Below are positions 10,855 through 21,860 of a stretch of DNA of 64,000 nucleotides, one piece after another. Source of the stretch: Vanilla planifolia (Eukaryota > Streptophyta > Magnoliopsida > Asparagales > Orchidaceae). The notes beneath the pieces are model-generated. The model was not told the origin of the DNA, searched no databases, and saw only the letters and a list, made by a program, of their open reading frames with translations. The position numbers were made by a program, and so were the translations under genes. Location: assembly GCA_023846275.1 (NCBI GenBank), contig CM043868.1, positions 9,753,653 to 9,817,652 of the forward strand. The letters are read 5' to 3'. Position 1 is the stretch's first letter, and each line of letters begins with the position of its first letter.

Positions 10855-12180
10855 GTTCTTAAAATATTAAACAAAGAAAATCACATGTTCACTTGCATAA
10901 AGTAGAGAGTTGGCTGCGATGATTCATTTCCTCAAAAGATGAAATACATGGGTTAAGGCACTTTCCTCATGATTCGATGCTATTGTGGATGCTAGATAAT
11001 GGGCTAGGATCTCCCATCTTGAGCCTCTTGCTTGTCTTCCCAGGGAAGCTCTATAATCACACAATTGGATTAATTGTACATGACATGCTCATATCAAACA
11101 AGCTTGGTAATATAACTTATTCAAAATTCATTGTTTATAATAGATGAGTATTTTTATTTATATAGATCTCAATGGTATAATAATAATTTAGTAATCTAAG
11201 AATACAAAAGAATATTTGAGAATACTAAAAAATATATTTTAAAATTTTAAAAAATATTTTAAGAATTTCAAAAGTCACCATAAACAAAAAAGATACTTTA
11301 AATTCTACCAAAAAATATCTTAAATAGTTACCAAATTAATTAAATTAAGCAGTTTCCAAACAAGTTGTGCATTTTGGGTGATGGTCGGGTGAGTGGTGAG
11401 GCTATAAGTGATGTGATCTGTATTGTATAGGCAGAGAGGTGTGTTGATGCCAAGAATCTAGTTCATGGGTTGGCACTGGTTAGAGCAAATCAATGTTAAT
11501 CAATGTCGATTGGTGGGTTGACATAAGTCAAATAGATCAGCAAGGTTCAACTGGTCTACATGTATCGAGTGAATCACGTGGGTTAATGTGGGTTGGTGGC
11601 AGCAATTGTGGTTGATGGTAGAAATACCCAAAAATTTAATTTTATGTCAAAATGGACCAATATTTGCATCGACAAAACTATGGGACTACTATTGGGATGT
11701 CTTCCATTAAATAACATTGGTTCTAAATGACATTGGGATATCCTCACTCAAAATAAAACATAGAAGGAAATAACTTAAGGAACCGATGAAAAGAAAACTA
11801 ATTGTAATTGACATTTACAATGATAATGATAGAAGAGACTAATAAGAAATAGTAAAACTAATCATGGCATGACTACAAGTCTAAATAAGAATAATGCATC
11901 TTTAAGTAGAACTTTCACATGATATACAAGACACTACTGTATCATCCTCCCAGGTAAGAAAGAGCCCAACTTCATAAAATTATGGTGAAATCTCAACTAC
12001 TACTTTAACATCATTAGGTTTAGGCGAAGAAGTTCCTGTTTAGTAATCCAAATGTTGTCAGAGGTGGTATGGCCTTGCTAATCTAACAAAAATCTATTTT
12101 ATCTCTGATCTTATGTGAAAATTGTTTTATAATCTAAGATTTTCTTCACTTGATCTTTGAGTGAGACAAGTTTGCTTAAT
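10855..12180. other. Non-coding DNA, possibly 3' LTR remnant of the adjacent gypsy element
   Basis: This lies downstream, on the minus strand, of the integrase tail of the gypsy element to the right, where a 3' LTR would be expected. 11,370-11,640 has a higher GC share and several GGTTGG/GGTTGA phrases, but I could not find LTR ends. No gene is recognised. Confidence 0.3.
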
Positions 12181-12189
12181 AATGATAAT

Positions 12190-12600
12190 GAAGGCATGAA
12201 AGGCTCACCACTTATTTGGTGTAAGGTAAGAGATCCTAAATATTATTTGTAGTGCTAATTCCATAATCTTTTGGTAAATCTAAAAAATAAGCATTGATAT
12301 CTAATTTTTTTCAAAATTCAAAATAGTTTAGCACCACAGGTATGTAATATCTTAAGAATTCTTAATGAAAATTTCTCAAACCTAACACTAATTATTATAT
12401 GATCATATTTAACAAATTCTTTAGGTTTTCTATGAGCCTCTACTAGTTGTTTATATATTTTTTATTATTTAAATTAATTTATTCAATATTATTATTATAT
12501 AATGATGAAATATGATGAGTGAAAGACTCAACAAACTTAGAAGCATAGAAACTATGAGATAAAGGGATCAAATCAACAAGATTATGAGGACATTTTCCAA
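12190..12600 (-). pseudogene. Integrase C-terminal remnant of the gypsy element
   Basis: The frame at 12242-12300 reads INAYFLDLPKDYGIS, the well-conserved C-terminal integrase segment of many plant Ty3/gypsy elements. Upstream at about 12,500-12,600 is FGKCPHNLVDLIP, which follows the AYNNSIN-type motif found on the other side of the LINE insert at about 13,350. The two halves therefore belong to one integrase, now split by the LINE copy. Confidence 0.75.
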
Positions 12601-12605
12601 AATAA

Positions 12606-13318
12606 ATGCGATGAGGCATAATAATCCGGTGAACTAGACATGCACGTTGCTACGTAAGATCAAGATCGAGGTAATTACTGTAGCTTGACAATGCAACTTT
12701 TATTCATCCATGTCCAATGAGAACCCTTGCAACTCCTTAGACCTACTTGTAACCCATAATTGGGTTCTCCCCCAACTAGATGGATACAGGTGAATTGTGA
12801 CGCTATGGTTGGGGAGGATACTGTAGGCCTTGGCCTGGTGGTAAGAGACTGTATGGGGAGGCTGCTCCTGGTGGTTGGTAAGAGAATTTTCTCTCAAGCT
12901 TGTGAAGCGATAGAGGTTCAGGCTATGTTGGAGGCCCTTAGCATGCTAAGGGATACCCTTCCCCAATATCGTGCTGTGGAGATTCAGACTGATTCGATGC
13001 TGGCACTACAAGAGGCCCGCAAGCTTATATCCCACCCGCCTGTGGCGAGCCATTTTGCTGAGACTATTGAGTACGCAAGGTACCTAGATGCACTTAGATT
13101 TCCCACATATACAGAGAAGGGAATGTGCCTACTGACTGGGTGGTGCGTGCTGCATGTTGTAATGAATTTGTCTAGGAGGGGGGAATCCCTTCCCAAACCT
13201 CTCATTAAACTTATGCTGTTAGACTTCATGTTCGATCCTTCATGAGGATCTTACATGAGAATCCTTTTGTATGGCTTATGCCTCCTTTTGAATAAAAAAA
13301 ATAAATAAATTTTAAAAA
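12606..13318 (+). mobile_element. 5'-truncated LINE copy (RNase H domain and 3' end), same family as the right-edge LINE
   Basis: The coding part aligns with the C-terminus of the intact LINE at the right edge: WIQVNCDAM, EVQAMLEAL, QTDSML, and the shared tail PKPLIKLMLLDFM. Homology starts near 12,606, before the RNase H domain, so the copy is 5'-truncated, the normal result of incomplete reverse transcription. A one-base deletion near 12,770 and another frameshift near 13,100 break the frame; the HIYREGN segment is readable only in a shifted frame. The 3' UTR shares GGCTTATGCC and CTTTTGAATA with the intact copy and ends in an A-rich tail. TAAATG stands at 12603-12608 and again at 13324-13329 beyond the tail, a possible partial target-site duplication. 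Confidence 0.9.
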
Positions 13319-13749
13319 AAACCTAAATGTGCTATTCAATTAATAGAATTATTATAAGTAAATTCAACATGTAGTAATAAAAGATTAGAGGTTGAAACAT
13401 GTTCCCCTGTTAAGTTTTAAAGATTGTCTAAGCTTTTATAGATTACTTCTTTTTGTCAATTTATCTAACGATGATAAGTTGATAAAAATTTAAGTTTTAC
13501 TTAAGTTAATGGGTTTAATTGATAATGTGATAAATGTGATAGTGAGGATCTAAGAACTAGACTACTATATGTTGAATATCTCTTGAAGGTAGGAGAGTGT
13601 TTAGCAAGTCATTGAGAAATACAAATGTAAATTCTTCTAAAAAAGTTTGGACTGTAGATAATTAATTCAAGTTTTCCTAATTATCATAAACTAGATAACA
13701 TCATTACTTTCTATATCTCTCTTAATCTTGACTAATGAAATGATACAAA

Positions 13750-15060
13750 ATAATTTTTCTTTTTCTTTTAGAGTATTTAAGTTAGAAATTTTCTTTGAGA
13801 GAGGTGAATGATATGGCATGATCTTCTATCATTCATATACAAAAGTACACGTGTTGGCTCTTTTATTTAAGATAACATCTTGATTGTATTGCCATGGTCT
13901 TCCTAAGATAAGACTACCACTTGTATTGGGATAACATCAAAGTTCTTCATAGTATTGACCAAATTTTAAAGGAATGCAACACCTTTATTATATAAATACT
14001 AAGGTTTTATTAATCCAAATTATGGTGTATGAGTGGGGATAATCTATGAGCATTAGACTTATCCTTTTGGCTACATTCTATGCTATGGAATTGATATTGC
14101 TGTCACTATTTATAATTCTAATGAAAGTATTAAATATGTTTGTTCATTTCTAATGTTTAGATAGTTTTAGTTTAGTCAAAGTGTATATCATAATAACTAT
14201 GGCTGATCCAATATAACAAAGACTTTCAGCTAGTTCTTGTAATTCTTCATTAACCTCCTCATTTGATTGTATAATCTCTTTTTCCTCAATTTCAACACTT
14301 TCTTTTAATTCTTCTATGTCTATATGTAGAGCTTTCTTAGGACATTAGTCTACAACATGTCCTCTCTCATGACAATGATAACACTCTACTTTAGAATAAG
14401 TAAATGACTTTTTTAGGGTCTAATTTAATAGATTGGTGGTGTGGGTAGAGTGGCATGACTTGTTTGTGGAGTAGAAGTGGTAGAAACTATGGAAGTAGTG
14501 GTATGAGTTTGAGGATAGATAGAGACAGTAAAAATCTATCTTATGAGCAATCGATCCTTTAAATCTTTCCACATCAAGAGCTATTTTATGCCTTTCTTAA
14601 ACTAATAATATTTCTTAGGTATAACTCAACTTGAATAGACTCTCTAAGCCTAGTTTAAAATTGAAATAATACTACTCAATTTGACTCTTTGTCATCACAT
14701 CTAAGCATATAATCTTCAAATTTAATAATTTATTCATCAATAGTCCTTGAACCTTGAGATAGACATTATCATTTATATAAAAGTTCACTTGAATAAGAGA
14801 TGAAAATATATTTAGCTCATAGGAGAATCTTGAGTTCTTCTCATGATTAGTGTAATGCTTGATCTTTGTCAAGATATTACTTTTCTAATGTGAATAAATA
14901 ATTTAAAAATTTTTATAAAGGACTTCTTCTATGTTAGGTTTTTTTGCTTCAAAACTTGAGCCCTTCTTCCTTCTAATAACTTGTCTTACTTTTCTCCTTA
15001 GTATTCTGTGAATTTGCTTCTCCAAATTCCCTTTTTTGTTCAAGTTTTTTTTAAAACCCA
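13750..15060 (-). pseudogene. gag plus protease-region remnant of the gypsy element
   Basis: The gag capsid is recognisable from about 14,860 down, with wording such as QGSRTIDEYIIKFE read across small frameshifts, then TRLRES. A retroviral zinc knuckle occupies exactly 14 codons at 14342-14383 with spacing C-x2-C-x4-H-x4-C; one residue before the last Cys is now a stop. Downstream, LGRPWQYNQDVI at about 13,880-13,912 marks the end of the aspartic protease region. Gag packages element RNA in cytoplasmic particles; this copy cannot, because of stops. Confidence 0.75.
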
Positions 15061-17146
15061 CCTTGTAAGGGATTACATAGTCTCTTTTAAGTTAGTTTAA
15101 GTCATGATTCATCTATTCTATTAAACCTCTTCATATAAGCTCTTTTTGGTTTGCTCAATCTAAATAGGAATGATTAGATGATATTTTAGTATTTAATCTT
15201 TCTTTATCTTATTTTTTTAAGATATTTCTACATGCATCACATATTTTTCCCTTTCAATTCTTTTATCTTTATTTATCAACAAAATTCTAATCTTTAGGAA
15301 TCATATCCATACATTTATTATGCATTCATAATTAGATAAAAAATAAGGGTAAGTGATAAAATAAATAAAATTAAAAACTCATTTGTTAAAGTATTAAGCC
15401 CAATCTTATTAAGGCTTACATCATGTAACTAGTCTTATCATTCAACCATGCTATCTAATTCTAAGATTTCAAATTTTGAAATTCAAAATTTAATTTATCT
15501 ATATTCAAAATTTTGACATTAATTTCAAATTTTAAATTTTAATTCATAAAAATAGATATATTGGTTAAATAAATTGTAATAAATTGGATAAGAATATTGG
15601 ATAAATAGTTAGAGATTGAAGATGACTAATTAGATGGTCTAATAATATTATATTAGATGATCTAACCAGCATACAAATAGTTTGACAAGCATGATTAAAT
15701 GGTTTGATGATGGGATTAGATACTTCATTAATATCTTTGTTTTGAAAAGTATTGTGCATAAAAAATGAGAATACATGGATAAATTGATATGTTAATAATG
15801 AACATGCATATGATTTTTATTGTGTTAAAAACTAAAAGAAAAAGTAAACTAGAGAAAGAATAATCTTATTACGAACATGTAGGTATATTTAATAAGCTAT
15901 GATATACATTCACTATTGTTATTTTTCCATGAGAAATACATTGATATAAGTACAATGGATTGATATCTTTATGTTTTATGTATATATGTTTTTATATAAT
16001 ATGGTGTTATTAGTATAGATGTTTATATGTCATGATAGTGAGACACATGTGTGTATATGTTACTATAAGCTTATATAGGTATATAAAAACATTAAAAAAT
16101 GATAAAAAGTAAATGTAAAAGGAATGGGAAAAATAGAATAAAAATATTATATGTTATTAGGCTATATAAGACTTATGATGCACATTGCTACGATATCACA
16201 TATGTATAATAAATGATAAATAGTTTGCTCTATGACATTAACCTCCAGCTTGAATAATATGCCAAAAATTTTGTTTTGTACAATAACCTATAAATAAGAA
16301 ATTAATACTTGAGATTATAAAGATTTACATTTTATGAAATAAAGTTGATATTTTGAGAATTGGATTTCTTGAAATAAAATAAAAATATTTATTATTCATT
16401 CCAAAAATTTTGACTTGTAAAATAGCTTAAAATTTGAAATTAAACATATGGATGAAAAGATATTAATGCAAAGAATCTATGTAACTTTTGCTATTTTGTA
16501 TGCTTAATTAATTTAGCATCAATTTGTGAAGTAAAATAAATAAAATAATTATTTTAAACAAAAAAACTTTCGAATTTTTTAATTAATAAGAATAAGAATA
16601 TAATTAAGCTTTTAGTACTTTAATTAAGATAGGAGATAAATTGAGGAGTTGGCTTAACAAGTTAGGAAAAAAGAGGAGAAAAATAGGAAGAGGAAAATCA
16701 AGAAAGGAAAAGAACAAGAGAGGAAGAAGACTATTTTAAGAAACGTTTAGCAAGTAGAAAGAAGCAAGAGGGTAGAAAAAGCTTGATGATTGTTTTGCAA
16801 TTGCAATTAAAGTTGGACATGCAAATGTAGAAAACATAGGAAATAATGAAGGAAAGATAATAATAGTAATTGGAAGGATTGTAGGAATTGAGAGAAGGAA
16901 TTGGAAAAGGGTTCTAAATGGCTACAAGGATGAGGAGGAATAGTAAGGTAAGCAAGTAATGGATTTTTCATTAAACTTTTCCATATAGATTTTGAGTGTT
17001 TTACACTTATTAAAATGCTTCTCAACCATGTCACCATCAATGAATTTAATGGTGTAGAACAACAAATTTTGATCATATGGAAAATTTAGAAATTAGTAAA
17101 CAATAAAAATCTTGACATAACACCTATTAGGTAATGATTAAGCACT
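15060..17146 (-). other. Leader and gag N-terminal region of the gypsy element, unrecognisable
   Basis: This lies between the recognised gag and the candidate primer-binding site, so on position it would hold the untranslated leader and N-terminal gag, probably with extra insertions because it is long. It is AT-rich. An 89-codon minus-strand frame at 16,807-17,076 has no domain that I know. A purine-rich tract spans about 16,650-16,780. Confidence 0.3.
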
Positions 17147-17158
17147 AGCCTGATACCA
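17147..17158 (-). other. Candidate primer-binding site, tRNA-iMet type
   Basis: The minus strand reads TGGTATCAGGCT. Plant LTR elements primed by initiator Met-tRNA carry TGGTATCAGAGC, so nine bases match exactly before a one-base deletion. Position and strand fit the gypsy element to the left, whose 5' LTR would then end just to the right, in ..TTAACCA. Confidence 0.45.
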
Positions 17159-17159
17159 A

Positions 17160-20045
17160 TTATTGGTTAATGACACACTTGGAAAACCAGACTTGTGAGT
17201 CTTTAGTATTTCTTGATGTAATTTGAGCTAGGTGATAATCTAGTTTTATGATATCTTGAAGCTAAATTAGAATAACAATATGATAGAATGTTAAAAAGTG
17301 ATGAGACTAAATGTTTAGGTGATTTGGTTCTATCCACAAGCTTATGTACACCTCCAAGTGATATGCCTTAACATCATTAATCAACCGCTCCTTTGCCATA
17401 ATTAAGTGGAGAAATATAAAATAATGTCTTTCTTGGGTTAACCACAATCTAAATTATTCCACACTCCCAACTCAAAGGATGAGCCAAACACTCTATGATA
17501 TATGACCTAGAGTTGAGCCAAAAAAAAAAGAAATACAAAGAAGTAATTCCTCACATAATAGCTAAAACTCAAGAGCCAAAAGTACATGTCCTATATTAAA
17601 AATTAGTGGCTCAATGAAAATGCAATGAGTTGTTTAAGTTTTGCTAAGGTCTTACATGAAATCAAGTATTAAGGAGAGTAAAAATGTAGCCTTTAAGATT
17701 TAGAACTTTGAAATTCATTAGAGAACCTTTAATGGTATGCTAATGTTAGCTCCAATAATATAAGCTTAATATCAAGTGAGTAAAGCTTATAGAACCTAAA
17801 TCTTTCTATTTATAATGTTCTTAGACTCAAAGAATTAAAAATTTGAAGGTCGTAGAGCCCACATGGCATCCCAACAGTGATCAACAATCTAAAACCAATG
17901 TTTTTGCCACTGTTAAATACTCATGACATCCAATATATGAACTTAATAAAATAGACATTAGGATCAACATATCATATGTTATTAAAATTTTTGATACTAT
18001 GCATAGTATGTAAATAATACAATATTATATTTTTTTTCTTAAGTTTCATAAGTTAATGAAGGGTGAACTATATGTACCATAAAACTAAAAATAATATACC
18101 ATATCCAAATCTTAGGTTGAGTTTATAGATTTGCATTGGTTGCCCAATCAACTAGATATATTATATGATAATATATATTGTACTTTTGTTAGTCTTAGGC
18201 CTCCCCATTTTCTAAGTTTGCTAATTCAATTATATTTTTATAGGTTGTTCAAATACTTAGACATATTGTACATTAGCAAATATTATATTATATGTCCGTC
18301 TTAGGTTTCCATATCTAATTTAACACTTGGTCTATTATTCTATATGTATTGTCAAAGTGAACTAATCATAATATACAAGATCAACTATGTATAATACGTT
18401 AGATTTTGGGATTCCAACTTTTTTGTCTACATAATGTCTACAAAACTTGACATACTCATAAAATGAACAAAACATATTATATGTTAATGAAATGTTGGTA
18501 TGCTAAGTTGAAAATTTATAAAGTGAATTCTTTTCAAAAGGTATGAATGATTTTTATTTTAAGTAGCCTACAATTAAGTAGAACATCAATAAGTATATGA
18601 CTTAAATGGGTTGTTATTATCAAAACATCTTTGAACAATCATATTATCATGAGGCTAAAAACTCTAAGCTCACAAAATCTCAAAGCCTTTCACTTTAAAC
18701 TCAAGCAATATGATTAAAGGAATACAAGCTACAATTTCTTAACTTCTACACAAATAAAAGTAAAAAAAGCTTAAGAAAATCTCATGTTAAGGTTAACCTC
18801 ACTTGGTCACTTCAAGCTTTAGCTACTTAAAATGCTTTTTATAACATTTCCCAAAGTTCTTTTATTGGAATTGATTCTAGATCCCTTATTTTTATTGAAC
18901 ATAATAACTTCTCTCAATTCCCTCTCTTATTGTTGCCTTCCTTACAAATACAACTATGCTTAGGCTTCTTACCTTTTCTTCTTCTTTGCCTATAACTCTT
19001 ACCAAAAGCTCCCTGCTATAATTGGCACCCTCTAATTCATATAACAAGGTAAGTAAGTCCAACTTGGCTCATTATTTGTTTGCTATTACAACTACAATAA
19101 CAATTAGAGTTAAAGTCATATGACTATAAGCTCACTTTGCTTATAATATGTTAGACTCATAAAGTCCATAATTTTCTTTACTTGATTTTCTTTTCATGGC
19201 TACTTGAAATCCTTTTGATCCTTAATATACTAGCACTCTTTTTTAATATTTAGTTTGCAAAGCAATAGCCAACTCCTTAGGATCCAACTTTCATTTCTCC
19301 CAAACAAAAGTTTTTCATAAAAGGAATAACTAAATTTACCTTGTTTCTAATCCCAAGGATACTTTAGTGCTTTAACTCAAAAGGCTTCTCTTTCTCTTAG
19401 CTAAATAAGATAATAGAAATAAAATAGTAGTTGCTTATGGGCAACAACTCCAAATAGCATCCTTTTTGCTTAAATGGGAAGGATAAAAATTAAATCATAT
19501 ATACATATAACAAGTCATTCGATTCCCCTTCAAATAAGTCAAAATAATTTTGTTTGGCTTCAAAAATCTTTAAGGCATATACAATAGAATCCTTTTAACA
19601 TGCTCTTTCAAAAAACTTGCTCACAATAAAACTCTAAAATACTTTGCAATTGGCAAGCTTCCTAAAATACATCCAAATATTAGTATTTTATTCTACTAGA
19701 TTAAAATTTTAAAATAACAAATTTATTAATTAGATACTAATCTTACAATCTTAAATACATAAACATATTGTGCTCAATAAAAATTCAGGATTTTACAAAA
19801 TAGAAGCTAGCTAAGATAGAATAATAATTGGTGATGGACACTTGTTAAGTTTTTAGGAAAAAGAAGACACCTAAAAGGTTAGTTTTTATATAAACTCTTG
19901 GTAATTGGTTGGAAATGGTCACCCATATAAGAGGATGGACTTTGTTGTGCATGTTTGTGCCAAAGTTTTTACTACTACAAGAGTTTTGGTGATAAAGAGT
20001 GAATTAGAAAAGTTTAAAAAATATTATTAAATTATTGTATACTCT
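17160..20045. other. Probable LTR debris, unresolved
   Basis: If the primer-binding site is right, the 5' LTR of the minus-strand gypsy element begins here. 17,300-17,400 has wording (TTTAGGTGATTTGGTTCTATCC) like that in the repeat X copies. 18,150-18,500 repeats phrases such as ATTATATG and CTTAGG that also occur near 42.2 kb. I could not define the far end, and no gene is recognised. Confidence 0.3.
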
Positions 20046-20049
20046 AATG

Positions 20050-21860
20050 CTCATTTAATCTTGATGATATAAAAAGTAAGATAATAAATCCTATTGAACT
20101 TCACAATATTGAGTTAATGGCAAGGGATTAGGTTTTAACTCTAAATGTAAGATTTTCTTTAGTAGAGGAGTATATGAATAAAATAGTGATAATACTTTTA
20201 AATTATAATGGTATGTTCACTTGGAGTCTCCAAGATGTGCCAAGGATAGAGTGGGAAACATTGCAGTGTCACCTAAATTTATCTTATGGAATTAAACTAT
20301 ACAATGAAGGAAGAGAAACATTTAAAAGAATGATAAAAAACTAACAAATTCCTTGAAACTAGATTCAATAGAGAAGTATAATGTGCTAATTTGTTGGCAA
20401 ATCTAGTGTTAGTTAAGGATAATAATAAAAAGTGAAGAATGTACTTTGATATTATGAGGGTCAATAAAGCATGTCTTAAGGATTATTATCTATTAAAATT
20501 AATTGATGTCTTCATTGATTCTATGATAACAGGCATATTTATGAGCTTTTTAAAGGTCTTCTTATGCTATCATCAAATCTACATGCTAGAATGATGGATG
20601 AAAGAAAACATTAATAAGTTATTATGGTAGGTATTACCATAAAATGATGTCATTTAGCTCAAAATAATGGAGCAACTTGTTAAAGAATGATAAATGTTGT
20701 ATTTAGAAAGAAAAGAGGCAAAAATGTAGATGTACACATAGATGACATTTTATTCAAAAGAAAAATGGTTGAGCAACATTTTGAATATTTAAGAGCAACA
20801 TTTTGTTATGCTTCTTTATAAAAGTTTTTGGGGTATCTAGTTTTAAAGGAAGGAATTGAAGCTAACCCCTACAAAATCAATTAAGGATTTCCTTTCTTAA
20901 AATCTACAAAGAGATTTGAGAAGTTGGTGGATTAATTACTATGTTGAGCCATTTCTTGTCAAAGTCAATTGGCAAGGGACAAAAAATTAGGAGTAAACTA
21001 AAGACTATAAGGAAGCTTTCCATCAACTCAAAGAAACTTTTGAACCCCACTAATTTTTAGTAGTCCTAAAAATGTAGAAGTCCTTTACATTTATTTTAAT
21101 GTAGTAGATAAGGTTGTTAGTTTGTTTGGGAACAATAGGGTTAAAAAAATCCATAAGTTATGTGTGTCATTGCTAACAGAATTTGAAATTTATTATCCAA
21201 CCTTGGAGAAATGATCTTTGGCCCTTACCGTTTCAACAAGGAGGATCATACCATATTTTTAAACCCACGTTATACCGATGATCACTAATCAAGCTTTGTA
21301 AAAGGTCTAAAGAAAACTTGAGATTGTTGACATGCTATAAAAATGGGTAATTTTATTTAGTGAATATGAAATTGACTTGATCCATTGAATGACAATCAAA
21401 GCTCAATTTTTCTCTTTTTAAAAGAAGTCAATAAGATATTTAGTTTTATAATAAATATGACAACCACTAACAACTTAATGAAAAATAAGGAGTTTGGGAA
21501 TCTTATGTTGATGATGCTTTTATAGAAGGACACATTATGGTATGAATCATTTTGGAGAGCCTATAATAGATTGCACTTATTCATGTTATATAACTCCTTA
21601 TTTTTTTGACAATTAGTCAAGTCTAGTATTTGATTATGCTTTTTGTTTTATGACACACTTGAGGATCTTGGGTCAGTTATCTATGGTATATAGTTTCTTA
21701 CAATTGGTTAAAAGACAACTCAAAGGAGATTTTAAGGTCATAAAACCCACACTTAAGATATATAAGAAGTTAGTATATGAATTTAGTGCATAATACTTCA
21801 TTAGTGTCCCAAATGATAAAAATGAACTAGTAATTGAACTAATTAATCAATTAACATAGT
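20050..21860 (+). mobile_element. Ty3/gypsy pol fossil, Tat-like lineage
   Basis: Plus-strand wording follows the pol of Tat-like plant elements in the right order. First comes the linker before RT (AWSLQDVPRIEWE-like, at about 20,230), then RT with LANLVLVKDNNKK at about 20,395, the catalytic box as HIDDILFK at 20,735-20,755, and FLGYLVLKEGIEANPYKI at about 20,830. The RNase H connection follows with YYPTLEK at about 21,195 and LFSEYEIDLIH at about 21,355. A second RNase H-like stretch ends in VKRQLKGDF at about 21,710. Frameshifts and stops are throughout. Neither LTR could be placed. Confidence 0.8.

Larger units (their letters stand above)
12180..15060 (-). mobile_element. Decayed, internally deleted Ty3/gypsy retrotransposon
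   Basis: Minus-strand order is gag, zinc knuckle, protease region, start of the RT linker, then a jump to the integrase C-terminus. Visible landmarks are a CCHC knuckle, LGRPW after the protease, SRDIQH before RT, FTYNNSIN of integrase, and a late integrase tail. SRDIQH and FTYNNSIN are only about 200 bases apart, where an intact element has over 2 kb, so most of RT, RNase H and the integrase core are deleted. A LINE fragment interrupts the integrase tail. Many stops and frameshifts make it non-functional. Lineage within Ty3/gypsy is uncertain; the wording resembles chromovirus-type plant elements. Confidence 0.8.

Noticed and set aside
12984-13229. Minus-strand frame in the LINE fragment
   Set aside because: Antisense shadow of the RNase H remnant.
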